Source of the DNA: Rikenella sp.
Lineage (GTDB): Bacteria; Bacteroidota; Bacteroidia; Bacteroidales; Rikenellaceae
Assembly: GCA_029054535.1 (NCBI GenBank)
Contig: JAIDFC010000182.1
Location: forward strand, 1 to 12,212
Direction of reading: 5' to 3'
Length of the DNA: 12,212 bases
Shown in pieces: positions 1-6,185 of the stretch. The notes under the pieces were generated by a model. The model did not search any database, was not told the origin of the DNA, and saw only the letters and a program-made list of their open reading frames with translations. The translations under genes and the position numbers were made by a program. Each line of letters opens with the position of its first letter. Position 1 is the stretch's first letter.

Positions 1-856
1 ACTGGCTGTGCCAATGGCCGTAGATGAACGCCACGAGGTTATGGCGTTTCATGTCGAGGCTGTCGCTCCCGGCGCGGATCACGACGTCGTCGCCCTGGAA
101 CCACAGGTCATGGTCGAAAATGACGACTTTCTTCTTCGGATCGGTCTGTGCCAAGTCATTGCGCATCCACTCCAGGACTTGTTTCTTGTCGTACGAAGGC
201 GCATGGTCGCCCCCCAGCATCGGAAGAACCTGGAAATGGACGTTCCCCACCTCGAACGAGTACCAAACCGGTCCGAAGAGATTTTCGTAGTACTGTTCGC
301 CGTAATCGCCGCGCAAGAGGTCGTGATTCCCGATCGCGTAATAGGTCTGAACGCCCATATGTCGCGTCCGCACGTTCGCGGCATGGAAATCCTGTCCCGG
401 CTGGTAACAGATGTCGCCGGTGTGCATGATGAAAGCGGTCGGATTGGCCGCTACGTAGGCTTTCAGATCTTCAAGCCACTCTTTCGGAGTCGGGGTTTCG
501 GTATCGGCGATCTGGACGAACTCGAATGCTCCGGTGTATCCGTTTCGCACGAGGCCGAGATCGTAGCTCGTGGCCTCCGGAACCACTCGAATGTAGTGTT
601 CCCGGGCCGGTGCGTATCCGGAGGGGGTGGTCACGCTCACAAAACGGGCCTGTGGATTGGCTGGCAACTCGAACGAGCCGTCGGCGGCGGTTTTCACGAC
701 ATGCCGCCCGTCGCTGACCGAAACGCCGGAGAGCCCTTTTTCCGAACCGTCGCGCCGACCGTTACCGTTCGCATCGTGGTAGACCGTTCCGCGTAACTGC
801 GCCGAAACCACGGCCGGCCACAAGAACAGAGCCGTCCAAAGAAGGTGTTTTTTCAT
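1..856 (-). CDS. Secreted calcineurin-like metallophosphoesterase with N-terminal SdrD_B-like domain (3' end outside window)
   Basis: The first 285 codons are present and the C-terminus lies beyond base 1. The start is the ATG at 856, giving MKKHLLWTALFLWPAVVSAQ, a signal peptide cut near A19, so the enzyme should be periplasmic or surface exposed. Residues 21-65 form an SdrD_B/MetallophosN-like beta domain with an Asp/Asn-rich calcium-loop-like stretch (DANGNGRRD, 28-36). The phosphoesterase core follows with the metal-site motifs in order: D118-T-E120, G147-D148, GNHD 175-178, H249 in DHD, and GHWH 280-283. These predict a dimetal phosphohydrolase; the substrate cannot be told. The first motif reads DxE where DxH is usual. 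Bacteroidetes homologues carry a further C-terminal domain, which would lie outside the window. A promoter lies at 901-931. The family is secure, the role is not. Confidence 0.9.
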   Translation of the reverse strand, partial: MKKHLLWTALFLWPAVVSAQLRGTVYHDANGNGRRDGSEKGLSGVSVSDGRHVVKTAADGSFELPANPQARFVSVTTPSGYAPAREHYIRVVPEATSYDLGLVRNGYTGAFEFVQIADTETPTPKEWLEDLKAYVAANPTAFIMHTGDICYQPGQDFHAANVRTRHMGVQTYYAIGNHDLLRGDYGEQYYENLFGPVWYSFEVGNVHFQVLPMLGGDHAPSYDKKQVLEWMRNDLAQTDPKKKVVIFDHDLWFQGDDVVIRAGSDSLDMKRHNLVAFIYGHWHSQ

Positions 857-900
857 AGTTTGGTTGGTTAGTAATAGTTATGGTTCTTAAAAAAAGTCCT

Positions 901-931
901 GCAAGTTACCAATTTGTGAAAAGAATAACAA
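901..931 (-). promoter_or_regulatory. Promoter of the phosphoesterase gene
   Basis: Reading the minus strand, TTG (929-931) is followed by a 20-bp spacer and TAACTTGC (901-908). This fits the Bacteroidetes -33/-7 pattern with a -7 box one T short of TAnnTTTG. The predicted leader is about 40 nt. It sits directly downstream of the terminator of the preceding gene. Confidence 0.5.
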
Positions 932-932
932 C

Positions 933-960
933 AAAAAAACGGAGGGGAACATCCCCTCCG
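933..960 (-). terminator. Intrinsic terminator after the DUF308 gene
   Basis: A perfect 9-bp stem (940-948 with 952-960, CGGAGGGGA/TCCCCTCCG) with a 3-nt loop is followed on the minus strand by seven T (933-939). It lies about 33 bp past the stop of the gene ending at 993. Confidence 0.93.
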
Positions 961-992
961 TGTACATCTCCGACAGCTCCGTAATCGCCGCG

Positions 993-1631
993 TTATTTCG
1001 CTTCGCTCTTATCGGCAGCGGCGGCGCTCGAAGCGTCCACCACCTCTGCGATCGTCTCTTCGACTTTCGCCCCCGACTCGGTTGCGGCGGCGGTAACCTC
1101 CGGCGCCCGCAACGTGAAGTAGCTGAAAATCTCGATCGCCCCATAAGCCAAAATCCAGGCCCCGACAAAAGTAATAAACCAAGAGGCCATATAAATCGGC
1201 TGAGCCGCCACGAAGATTCCGGCTATCATCATCAGAATCGAGAAAAAGAAATAGATGCCCGAGACCTTGACCCCGTTCTTTTTCTTGAGTTTATACAAGG
1301 CCACCGACTGGTACAACCCCAAAAACATCAAGAACAAGCCGATGAGAATCACGAACAAATTTTTCCACAATTCCGGGCTGAGCAGCAACAGAATCCCCCA
1401 CGCCACGGCAATCGGCGCGGCGATCGGCAGGTAGGTCCAGCGATCTGTCATTCCTTTGGTCCGCACCAGAAATCCGATGAATTGGATCGTTCCGATCACC
1501 ACCGAGATGGCACCGATCAACTGGATCAACCGGAGTAAAATCCGATCCGACCAAATGACCATCACCAAGCCGACCACGATGGCCGCAATACCGAATAAAA
1601 GATCGCTGTAACTTCTCAATTTCTTTTCCAT
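993..1631 (-). CDS. DUF308 / HdeD-like multi-pass membrane protein
   Basis: A 212-residue protein starting at the ATG at 1631 (MEKKLRSYSDLLFG). About six hydrophobic helices are visible, near residues 9-27, 32-54, 66-84, 88-110, 124-144 and 148-170. They are arranged as repeated two-helix units, as in the DUF308 (HdeD) family. The tail from about residue 175 is Ala/Glu-rich, charged and probably cytosolic and disordered. HdeD in enteric bacteria is linked to acid resistance; no function can be assigned here from sequence. The gene lies 53 bp downstream of typA on the same strand and ends at a strong terminator, so it is probably the last gene of a typA transcript. A weak -7-like GATTTTTG (minus strand, 1670-1677) could give it its own start. 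Confidence 0.85.
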   Translation of the reverse strand: MEKKLRSYSDLLFGIAAIVVGLVMVIWSDRILLRLIQLIGAISVVIGTIQFIGFLVRTKGMTDRWTYLPIAAPIAVAWGILLLLSPELWKNLFVILIGLFLMFLGLYQSVALYKLKKKNGVKVSGIYFFFSILMMIAGIFVAAQPIYMASWFITFVGAWILAYGAIEIFSYFTLRAPEVTAAATESGAKVEETIAEVVDASSAAAADKSEAK

Positions 1632-1684
1632 GTTCGAACCTGTTTTATTATCTCACCTCGGCGAGCGAGCAAAAATCGAGCCAA

Positions 1685-3484
1685 TTATGCCTTCCCCGCC
1701 CGCTTGCGATCCGTCTCCGAAAGCAGAATCTTGCGCATCCGAATCGACGAGGGAGTAATTTCCGCATATTCATCCTCCTGGATATACTCCAACGTCTCCT
1801 CGAGCGAGAAAATGACCGGCGGCGAGACGGTCGATTTCTCATCCGAACCCGACGCCCGCATGTTGGTCAGCTTCTTCGACTTGCATACGTTCACGCAAAT
1901 ATCCTCGGCCCGCGTACTCTCGCCGATCACCTGCCCGGCATAAACCTCGTCTCCCGGCGAGATGAAAAACCGGCCCCGATCCTGCAACTTGCTGATCGCA
2001 TAAGCGAAAGCCGTACCGCTCTCCGCCGCGATCAACGACCCGTTCGACCGCCCCTCGATCTCGCCCCGGAACGGTTCGAACCCCTTGAACCGGTGCGCCA
2101 CTACCGCTTCGCCCGCGGTCGCGGTCAGCAGGTTGCTCCGCAGTCCGATGATCCCCCGCGCCGGAATGTCGAAATCCAGGTGCGCCCGTTCGCCCCGGTG
2201 GTCGATATGCAGCAGCACCCCTTTCCGTCGCGTCGCCATCTCGATCGCCTTGCCGGCCATCTCTTCCGGCAAGTCCACCGTCAGATGTTCGATCGGTTCG
2301 CACCGCTGCCCGTTGATGACCTTGTCCACCACCTTCGGCTGCCCCACCTGCAACTCATACCCCTCGCGCCGCATGGTCTCGATCAGGACACTGATGTGCA
2401 ACACCCCGCGTCCGAAAACCCGGAACGAGTCGGCCGTCGCCCCCGGCTTCACCTTGAGTGCCAGGTTTTTTTCGAGTTCCCGATCCAACCGTTCTTTGAT
2501 ATGTCGCGAGGTAACGTATTTTCCCTCCTTGCCGAAGAACGGCGAGTCGTTGATCGTAAAGAGCATGCTCATCGTCGGTTCGTCGATGGCGATCGGCGTC
2601 AGTTGCTCCGGATTCTCGAAGTCGGCGATCGTATCCCCGATCTCGAACCCGTCGATCCCCACGATGGCGCAAATATCGCCGCACTGCACCTCGTCGACCT
2701 TCTGCTTTCCGAGCCCCTCGAAAGTCATCAACTCGCGGATTTTCGATTTTTCGACCGTCCCGTCGCGCTTCACCAACGAGACATTCTGCCCCGCTTTCAA
2801 AACCCCGCGACTGAGCCGCCCCACAGCGATCCGCCCCACGTAAGGCGAATACTCCAGCGAGGTAACGAGCATCTGCGGCGTCCCCTCCACAACTTTGGCC
2901 GTCGGAATCTCGTCGATGATACAATCCAAGAGCGGGATAATATCTCCGGTCGGCGTCCGCCAGTCGGTCGACATCCAACCGTTCTTCGCACTCCCGTAGA
3001 CGGTCTTGAAGTCGAGCTGTTCTTCGGTCGCATCCAAGCTGAACATCAAGTCGAAGACCTGTTCATTAACTTCCTCCGGTCGGCAGTTCTGCTTGTCCAC
3101 CTTGTTAATCACGACGATCGGTTTGAGCCCCATCTGCAAGGCTTTCTGGAGTACGAACCGCGTCTGCGGCATGGTCCCCTCGAACGCATCCACCAAAAGC
3201 AGCACCCCGTCCGCCATGTTGAGCACTCGCTCGACCTCGCCCCCGAAGTCGGCGTGGCCCGGCGTGTCGATGATGTTGATTTTATAGTCTTTATAGTGAA
3301 CCGATACGTTCTTGGCCAGAATCGTAATCCCCCGTTCGCGTTCGAGGTCATTGTTGTCGAGAATCAATGTCTCGGACTTCTCCTGGTCGCGAACCAACTT
3401 GGCCTGGAGAATCATTTTGTCGACCAGCGTGGTCTTCCCGTGGTCGACGTGTGCAATGATGGCGATGTTTTTGATTTTCTGCAT
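1685..3484 (-). CDS. typA: Ribosome-associated translational GTPase TypA/BipA
   Basis: 599 residues, the usual TypA/BipA length. The start is set at the ATG at 3484 (MQKIKNIAIIAHVDHGKTTL), where family similarity begins; an in-frame ATG at 3517 would add 11 unconserved residues. GTP-binding motifs are complete: G1 AHVDHGKTT 11-19, G2 RGITI 51-55, G3 DTPGH 73-77, G4 NKVD 127-130, and G5-like GSAKNGW. EF-Tu domain 2, EF-G III/V-like and BipA C-terminal domains follow. TypA binds the ribosome, hydrolyses GTP, and aids 50S assembly and growth under cold or stress. It is divergent from the ketopantoate reductase gene (119-bp gap) and lies upstream of the DUF308 gene. No truncation or missing residue is seen. 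Confidence 0.97.
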   Translation of the reverse strand: MQKIKNIAIIAHVDHGKTTLVDKMILQAKLVRDQEKSETLILDNNDLERERGITILAKNVSVHYKDYKINIIDTPGHADFGGEVERVLNMADGVLLLVDAFEGTMPQTRFVLQKALQMGLKPIVVINKVDKQNCRPEEVNEQVFDLMFSLDATEEQLDFKTVYGSAKNGWMSTDWRTPTGDIIPLLDCIIDEIPTAKVVEGTPQMLVTSLEYSPYVGRIAVGRLSRGVLKAGQNVSLVKRDGTVEKSKIRELMTFEGLGKQKVDEVQCGDICAIVGIDGFEIGDTIADFENPEQLTPIAIDEPTMSMLFTINDSPFFGKEGKYVTSRHIKERLDRELEKNLALKVKPGATADSFRVFGRGVLHISVLIETMRREGYELQVGQPKVVDKVINGQRCEPIEHLTVDLPEEMAGKAIEMATRRKGVLLHIDHRGERAHLDFDIPARGIIGLRSNLLTATAGEAVVAHRFKGFEPFRGEIEGRSNGSLIAAESGTAFAYAISKLQDRGRFFISPGDEVYAGQVIGESTRAEDICVNVCKSKKLTNMRASGSDEKSTVSPPVIFSLEETLEYIQEDEYAEITPSSIRMRKILLSETDRKRAGKA

Positions 3485-3539
3485 CCTTCGTTGAAATAAA
3501 TCCGCTGCCCGGAGCATCGATCCGTCTCGGGCAGGCCCA

Positions 3540-3547
3540 CAAAAGTA
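3540..3547 (-). promoter_or_regulatory. -7 element of the typA promoter
   Basis: The minus strand reads TACTTTTG, an exact match to TAnnTTTG. Transcription would begin near 3533, leaving about a 50-nt leader before the ATG at 3484 but only about 16 nt before the ATG at 3517. No good -33 TTG is found at 19-21 bp. Confidence 0.5.
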
Positions 3548-3590
3548 GCGGTTTCGGGGCAGATTATCAGCGCGATTGTCAAAAAAAGTT

Positions 3591-3598
3591 CATCTTTG
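3591..3598 (+). promoter_or_regulatory. Possible -7 element of the ketopantoate reductase gene
   Basis: CATCTTTG differs from TAnnTTTG at one position and is followed by CA. The ATG begins 5 bp later, so a transcript from here would be almost leaderless. There is no -33 box at the proper distance. Confidence 0.25.
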
Positions 3599-3603
3599 CA
3601 ACC

Positions 3604-4500
3604 ATGAAAGAGATCGAACAGGTTTCGCTCATCGGCCTGGGGGCCGTGGGGAGCGTCTTGGCCACCCGACTGCATGACGCGCTGGGCGACCGTTTTACGG
3701 TCATGGCGGATCCGGCGAGACAGGAGCGATTGCGCCGCGACGGGGTTTTCTTCAACGACACACGTTACGACTTCGCCCTGACCGGACCAACCGACCGGCC
3801 GGACTTGATCCTGATCGCCACCAAAGCCTCCGGATTGGCCGACGCGCTCGACACCGTCGCCCCTTATGTGGGTCCCGAGACCACGATCCTCTCGCTGCTG
3901 AACGGCATCGACAGCGAGCAGCACGTTGCCGATCGGTTCGGATCGGAGCGGATCCTTTACTCTTTTTTTCTGGGCCACCCGAGCCTGCGCGAGGGCAATC
4001 GAACGACTCACGACGGCGAGTTTCGCATCCATTTCGGCGAAGCGGACAACCGCCAGCCGTCGGAACGGGTGGAACGTATCCGCCGCCTGTTCGACGACAC
4101 GGGTATTCCGTACGACATACCGCCGGACATGCTCTCGGCCCTGTGGCAGAAGTTCGTCATCAACATCGGCTGCAACCAAACCACCGCCCTGCTCCGCCGC
4201 CCCTACGGACACCTGCAACGGAACGAACGGGCGATGGCGCTGGCTGTGGCACTGATGGACGAGGCGGCGACGGTGGCCGAACGCCTGGGCATTGCCCAGA
4301 CCGACACAATGGTCGCCCGAGCAGTGGAGGTGATTCGGTCCATGAATCCGGACGGAAAAAGCTCCATGCTGCAAGACGTCGAAGCGGAACGACCGACCGA
4401 AATCGACATCTTCGCCGGGACGCTCTGCCGGCTGGCCGCGGAGCAAGGAATCGCCGTTCCCTACAACACAACGGCCCTGCGGATTTTGTCGGCACTATAA
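3604..4500 (+). CDS. panE: 2-dehydropantoate 2-reductase family protein (ketopantoate reductase)
   Basis: 298 residues, normal for the family. The N-terminal Rossmann domain has GLGAVG at 11-16 for NADPH. Family landmarks seen are N100 in LLNG, K183 in WQKFVINIGCN (general acid, equivalent to E. coli K176) with N187, and S254/E266 in SMLQDVEAERPTEID for pantoate binding. The reaction is NADPH-dependent reduction of 2-dehydropantoate to (R)-pantoate, in pantothenate/CoA synthesis. The family has paralogues with other 2-oxoacid substrates, and no pantothenate genes lie nearby, so the symbol is probable rather than proved. It stands alone, divergent from typA, and its composition is strongly GC-rich. 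The start is the ATG at 3604; the Rossmann strand begins at residue 6. Confidence 0.85.
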   Translation: MKEIEQVSLIGLGAVGSVLATRLHDALGDRFTVMADPARQERLRRDGVFFNDTRYDFALTGPTDRPDLILIATKASGLADALDTVAPYVGPETTILSLLNGIDSEQHVADRFGSERILYSFFLGHPSLREGNRTTHDGEFRIHFGEADNRQPSERVERIRRLFDDTGIPYDIPPDMLSALWQKFVINIGCNQTTALLRRPYGHLQRNERAMALAVALMDEAATVAERLGIAQTDTMVARAVEVIRSMNPDGKSSMLQDVEAERPTEIDIFAGTLCRLAAEQGIAVPYNTTALRILSAL

Positions 4501-4531
4501 CAAAGAGACACAGAAGTCGAAAAATTATACT

Positions 4532-4539
4532 TACTTTTG
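4532..4539 (+). promoter_or_regulatory. -7 element upstream of the lipoprotein gene
   Basis: TACTTTTG is an exact TAnnTTTG match followed by CA, about 40 bp before the ATG at 4580. No clear -33 TTG is seen. It indicates transcription separate from the upstream reductase gene. Confidence 0.5.
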
Positions 4540-4579
4540 CACCCGATTACTAATCATCCAAAAATTCATACCGAACAGA

Positions 4580-4978
4580 ATGAAAAAATTCTTACTGACC
4601 GTAGCAGCTGCCGCAGTCGCTGTTGCCTGCGGAGGAAACGCCGGAGAAACCAGCCTCGAAAAAGCATTGGTAGGAGACTATAAAGCCGAAATCTCGCTGC
4701 CGAACACTTCGGGCGACGAGGCGGCTGCCCAGATGGCTGCTGCGATCCTCTCGCAGATCGAGATGGAGATGAACTTCAAAGCGAACGGAACGGTCGACAT
4801 GACCAGTTCGATGGGTGGCAAATCGGAAACTTCGGAAGGGAAATGGGAAGTGAAAGCGGACAGCCTCTTCATTACCGACGAAACGCAAACGAAAGGTTTC
4901 CAACTGATTAAAACCGATGACGGTTTCAAACTCATGAACGACGAAATGGGCTTCATCCTCACGCCGAAAGAGGACTAG
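4580..4978 (+). CDS. Small lipoprotein of unknown function
   Basis: 132 residues beginning MKKFLLTVAAAAVAVACGG. This is a short basic-hydrophobic signal ending at C17, which reads as a lipobox with Ala rather than Leu at -3, so signal peptidase II processing is likely but not certain. The mature part (about 115 residues) is acidic. Its second half has alternating strands (FKANGTVDM, EGKWEVKADSLFI, KGFQLIKTDDGFKLM, GFILTPKE), a pattern like lipocalin-like lipoproteins of Bacteroidetes that hold a small beta-barrel. No catalytic motif is seen and no function is assigned. It is preceded by an exact -7 box and followed at once by a strong terminator, so it appears to be a single-gene unit. Confidence 0.8.
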   Translation: MKKFLLTVAAAAVAVACGGNAGETSLEKALVGDYKAEISLPNTSGDEAAAQMAAAILSQIEMEMNFKANGTVDMTSSMGGKSETSEGKWEVKADSLFITDETQTKGFQLIKTDDGFKLMNDEMGFILTPKED

Positions 4979-5003
4979 CAACGTCTCGAACACTCAATCT
5001 TAT

Positions 5004-5046
5004 CGGTCTTCTTTTCCTAATTTATGGAGAAGAAGACCGTTTTTTT
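5004..5046 (+). terminator. Intrinsic terminator after the lipoprotein gene
   Basis: A 14-bp stem (5004-5017 with 5026-5039, one G-T wobble) and an 8-nt loop are followed by seven T (5040-5046). It starts 26 bp after the stop codon at 4978. Confidence 0.93.
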
Positions 5047-5048
5047 CG

Positions 5049-5056
5049 TACCTTGC
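5049..5056 (+). promoter_or_regulatory. -7-like element for the acetyltransferase gene
   Basis: TACCTTGC, one T short of TAnnTTTG, lies 3 bp after the terminator T-tract and 9 bp before the ATG at 5066. No -33 box is evident because the expected place falls in the terminator stem. Confidence 0.3.
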
Positions 5057-5065
5057 ATAAGCTCC

Positions 5066-5623
5066 ATGGAATTAATCCGCATTTATGACCACACGCACCC
5101 ACAAGCTGAAGCCGCGTGGGCGATTTATGAAGAGAGTTTCCCGCTATGCGAGCAACGCCCGTTAGGTGAGCATCTGCGTGCACTGAGCGATCCGGCTTTT
5201 CACTACCACCTGTTGTTAGCCGGGGAACGATTAGTCGGTTTGCTCTCGTGGTGGGAGTGGGAGACGGACGACCGAACGGCTTTCCGGTTCGGCGAGCATT
5301 TCGCCATCGCGCCGAAATGGCGCGGTGAAGGATATGGAACACAAGCACTGGTGTTTTTGAAAGGCGATGGTCAACGAACCGTGTTGTTGGAGATCGACCC
5401 GCCGATCGACGACCTCTCGCGACGACGCGAACAGTTCTACCAGCGAAACGGACTGACTACCAACGCCGAGTATAACCATATCCACCCATCGTTCCGCCCC
5501 GAGACCGAACCGCACCGATTGATTTTGATGAGCTATCCTCGACCGTTGACTCCGGAAGAGTTCCAGGCATTCCAGCACTTCAACAATGAACGAGTACTAC
5601 TCTATTCGGAACGAAGAGACTGA
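5066..5623 (+). CDS. GNAT-family N-acetyltransferase
   Basis: 185 residues from the ATG at 5066 (MELIRIYDHTHPQAEAAWAIYEESFP). An in-frame ATG at 5024 lies inside the terminator of the previous gene and would add 14 unconserved residues, so it was not used. GNAT features visible: N-terminal strand plus helix, a central strand LAGERLVGLLSWWEW, then motif A around residues 79-96 (HFAIAPKWRGEGYGTQAL) with the R-x-x-G-x-G acetyl-CoA loop. A strand VLLEIDPP and a helix ending YQRNGL (motif B region) follow. The substrate is unknown; such enzymes acetylate amines on antibiotics, amino acids, proteins or cell-wall precursors. It is flanked by independent units on both sides. Confidence 0.85.
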   Translation: MELIRIYDHTHPQAEAAWAIYEESFPLCEQRPLGEHLRALSDPAFHYHLLLAGERLVGLLSWWEWETDDRTAFRFGEHFAIAPKWRGEGYGTQALVFLKGDGQRTVLLEIDPPIDDLSRRREQFYQRNGLTTNAEYNHIHPSFRPETEPHRLILMSYPRPLTPEEFQAFQHFNNERVLLYSERRD

Positions 5624-5689
5624 AAACGCGCCATCCTTTTCGCATCGGACGACAAGAAACTTAGAGGAGAAATTTTTTCTCGCAAATTT

Positions 5690-5709
5690 ACTATAATTAT
5701 AGTTGTAGT
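5690..5709 (+). promoter_or_regulatory. Candidate BlaI-family operator
   Basis: ACTATAATTATAGT (5690-5703) is a perfect 14-bp palindrome. A third half-site, TGTAGT (5704-5709), follows directly. BlaI/MecI proteins bind ACTACA/TGTAGT dyads, so this is a close relative of the known operator. It overlaps the -33 box of the promoter for the blaI-like gene, the right place for autorepression. Confidence 0.65.
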
Positions 5710-5732
5710 TTCAAAAACAATATTTACCTTTG
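5703..5732 (+). promoter_or_regulatory. Promoter of the blaI-M56 operon
   Basis: TTG (5703-5705), a 19-bp spacer and TACCTTTG (5725-5732) match the Bacteroidetes -33/-7 consensus. The predicted leader is about 25-30 nt to the ATG at 5763. Confidence 0.7.
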
Positions 5733-5762
5733 TCTCAGAACATAACACAATATAAATTAACG

Positions 5763-6164
5763 ATGAGACAGAAAGGAAAAAACCAACCGCTCGAATTGAC
5801 CCGTGCCGAGCTGGAAGTCATACAGCACATTTGGCGACTAGGCGAAGCCTTTTTGGGCGAAGTGGTCGAACAGTTCGTCGAACCGAGGCCGGCCTATACA
5901 ACCATCTCTACCGTCATTCGCACGCTCGAAACCAAAGGATTCGTCAAACACCGAGTCGTCGGCAAAAGCCACCGCTACTCGCCCGCCGTTAGCAAAGAGG
6001 AGTATCGGGCCGGGTTTATGAAACGCGTAGTGAGTAATTTCTTCAACAACTCGCCCGGACAGGTGCTTTCGTTCCTGGCCGAGAGCGGTTCGCTGACCGT
6101 CGAACAGTACGAAGAGCTGAAGCGTATCGCAAAGCAGATCGTCGAAACCGACGAAAACAAATAG
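5763..6164 (+). CDS. blaI: BlaI/MecI-family transcriptional repressor
   Basis: 133 residues, the usual BlaI/MecI size. The start is the ATG at 5763 (MRQKGKNQPLELTRAELEVIQHIW); an in-frame TTG upstream at 5730 lies in the -7 box and is not used. Winged-helix DNA-binding domain at about residues 10-80, with recognition helix in PAYTTISTVIRTLETKGFV (44-61) and wing HRVVGKSHRYSP. The dimerisation helices are at about 80-130. In staphylococcal BlaI, regulatory proteolysis cuts an Asn-Phe bond; the aligned position here reads S103-F104 (VLSFLAES). The gene is followed 21 bp later by its M56 metallopeptidase partner, the standard repressor/antirepressor arrangement. It probably represses its own operon through the palindrome at 5690-5709. 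The target beyond that is unknown, as no beta-lactamase gene is adjacent. Confidence 0.9.
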   Translation: MRQKGKNQPLELTRAELEVIQHIWRLGEAFLGEVVEQFVEPRPAYTTISTVIRTLETKGFVKHRVVGKSHRYSPAVSKEEYRAGFMKRVVSNFFNNSPGQVLSFLAESGSLTVEQYEELKRIAKQIVETDENK

Positions 6165-6185
6165 TCGAACTTAACCGCGAAAACC

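Noticed and set aside
8..796. 262-codon plus-strand frame
   Set aside because: It is the antisense shadow of the phosphoesterase, which shows a signal peptide and metal motifs on the minus strand.
2093..3499. 468-codon plus-strand frame opposite typA
   Set aside because: It is a long antisense frame caused by GC-rich codon bias. TypA motifs on the minus strand are decisive.
3485..3517. 11-residue extension of TypA from the ATG at 3517
   Set aside because: TypA proteins begin a few residues before the IAIIAHVDHGKT motif. The extension is not conserved and would leave a very short leader.
3412..4446. 344-codon minus-strand frame opposite the ketopantoate reductase gene
   Set aside because: It is antisense to a complete Rossmann enzyme, overlaps typA and shows no recognisable domain.
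5667..5681. GAGAAA-TTT-TTTCTC hairpin as terminator of the acetyltransferase gene
   Set aside because: The stem is short and A/T-rich and no T tail follows the hairpin. It may simply be part of the AT-rich promoter region of the next operon.
5730..5762. Upstream TTG start for the BlaI gene
   Set aside because: The TTG is the end of the -7 box TACCTTTG. The family's N-terminus fits the ATG at 5763.
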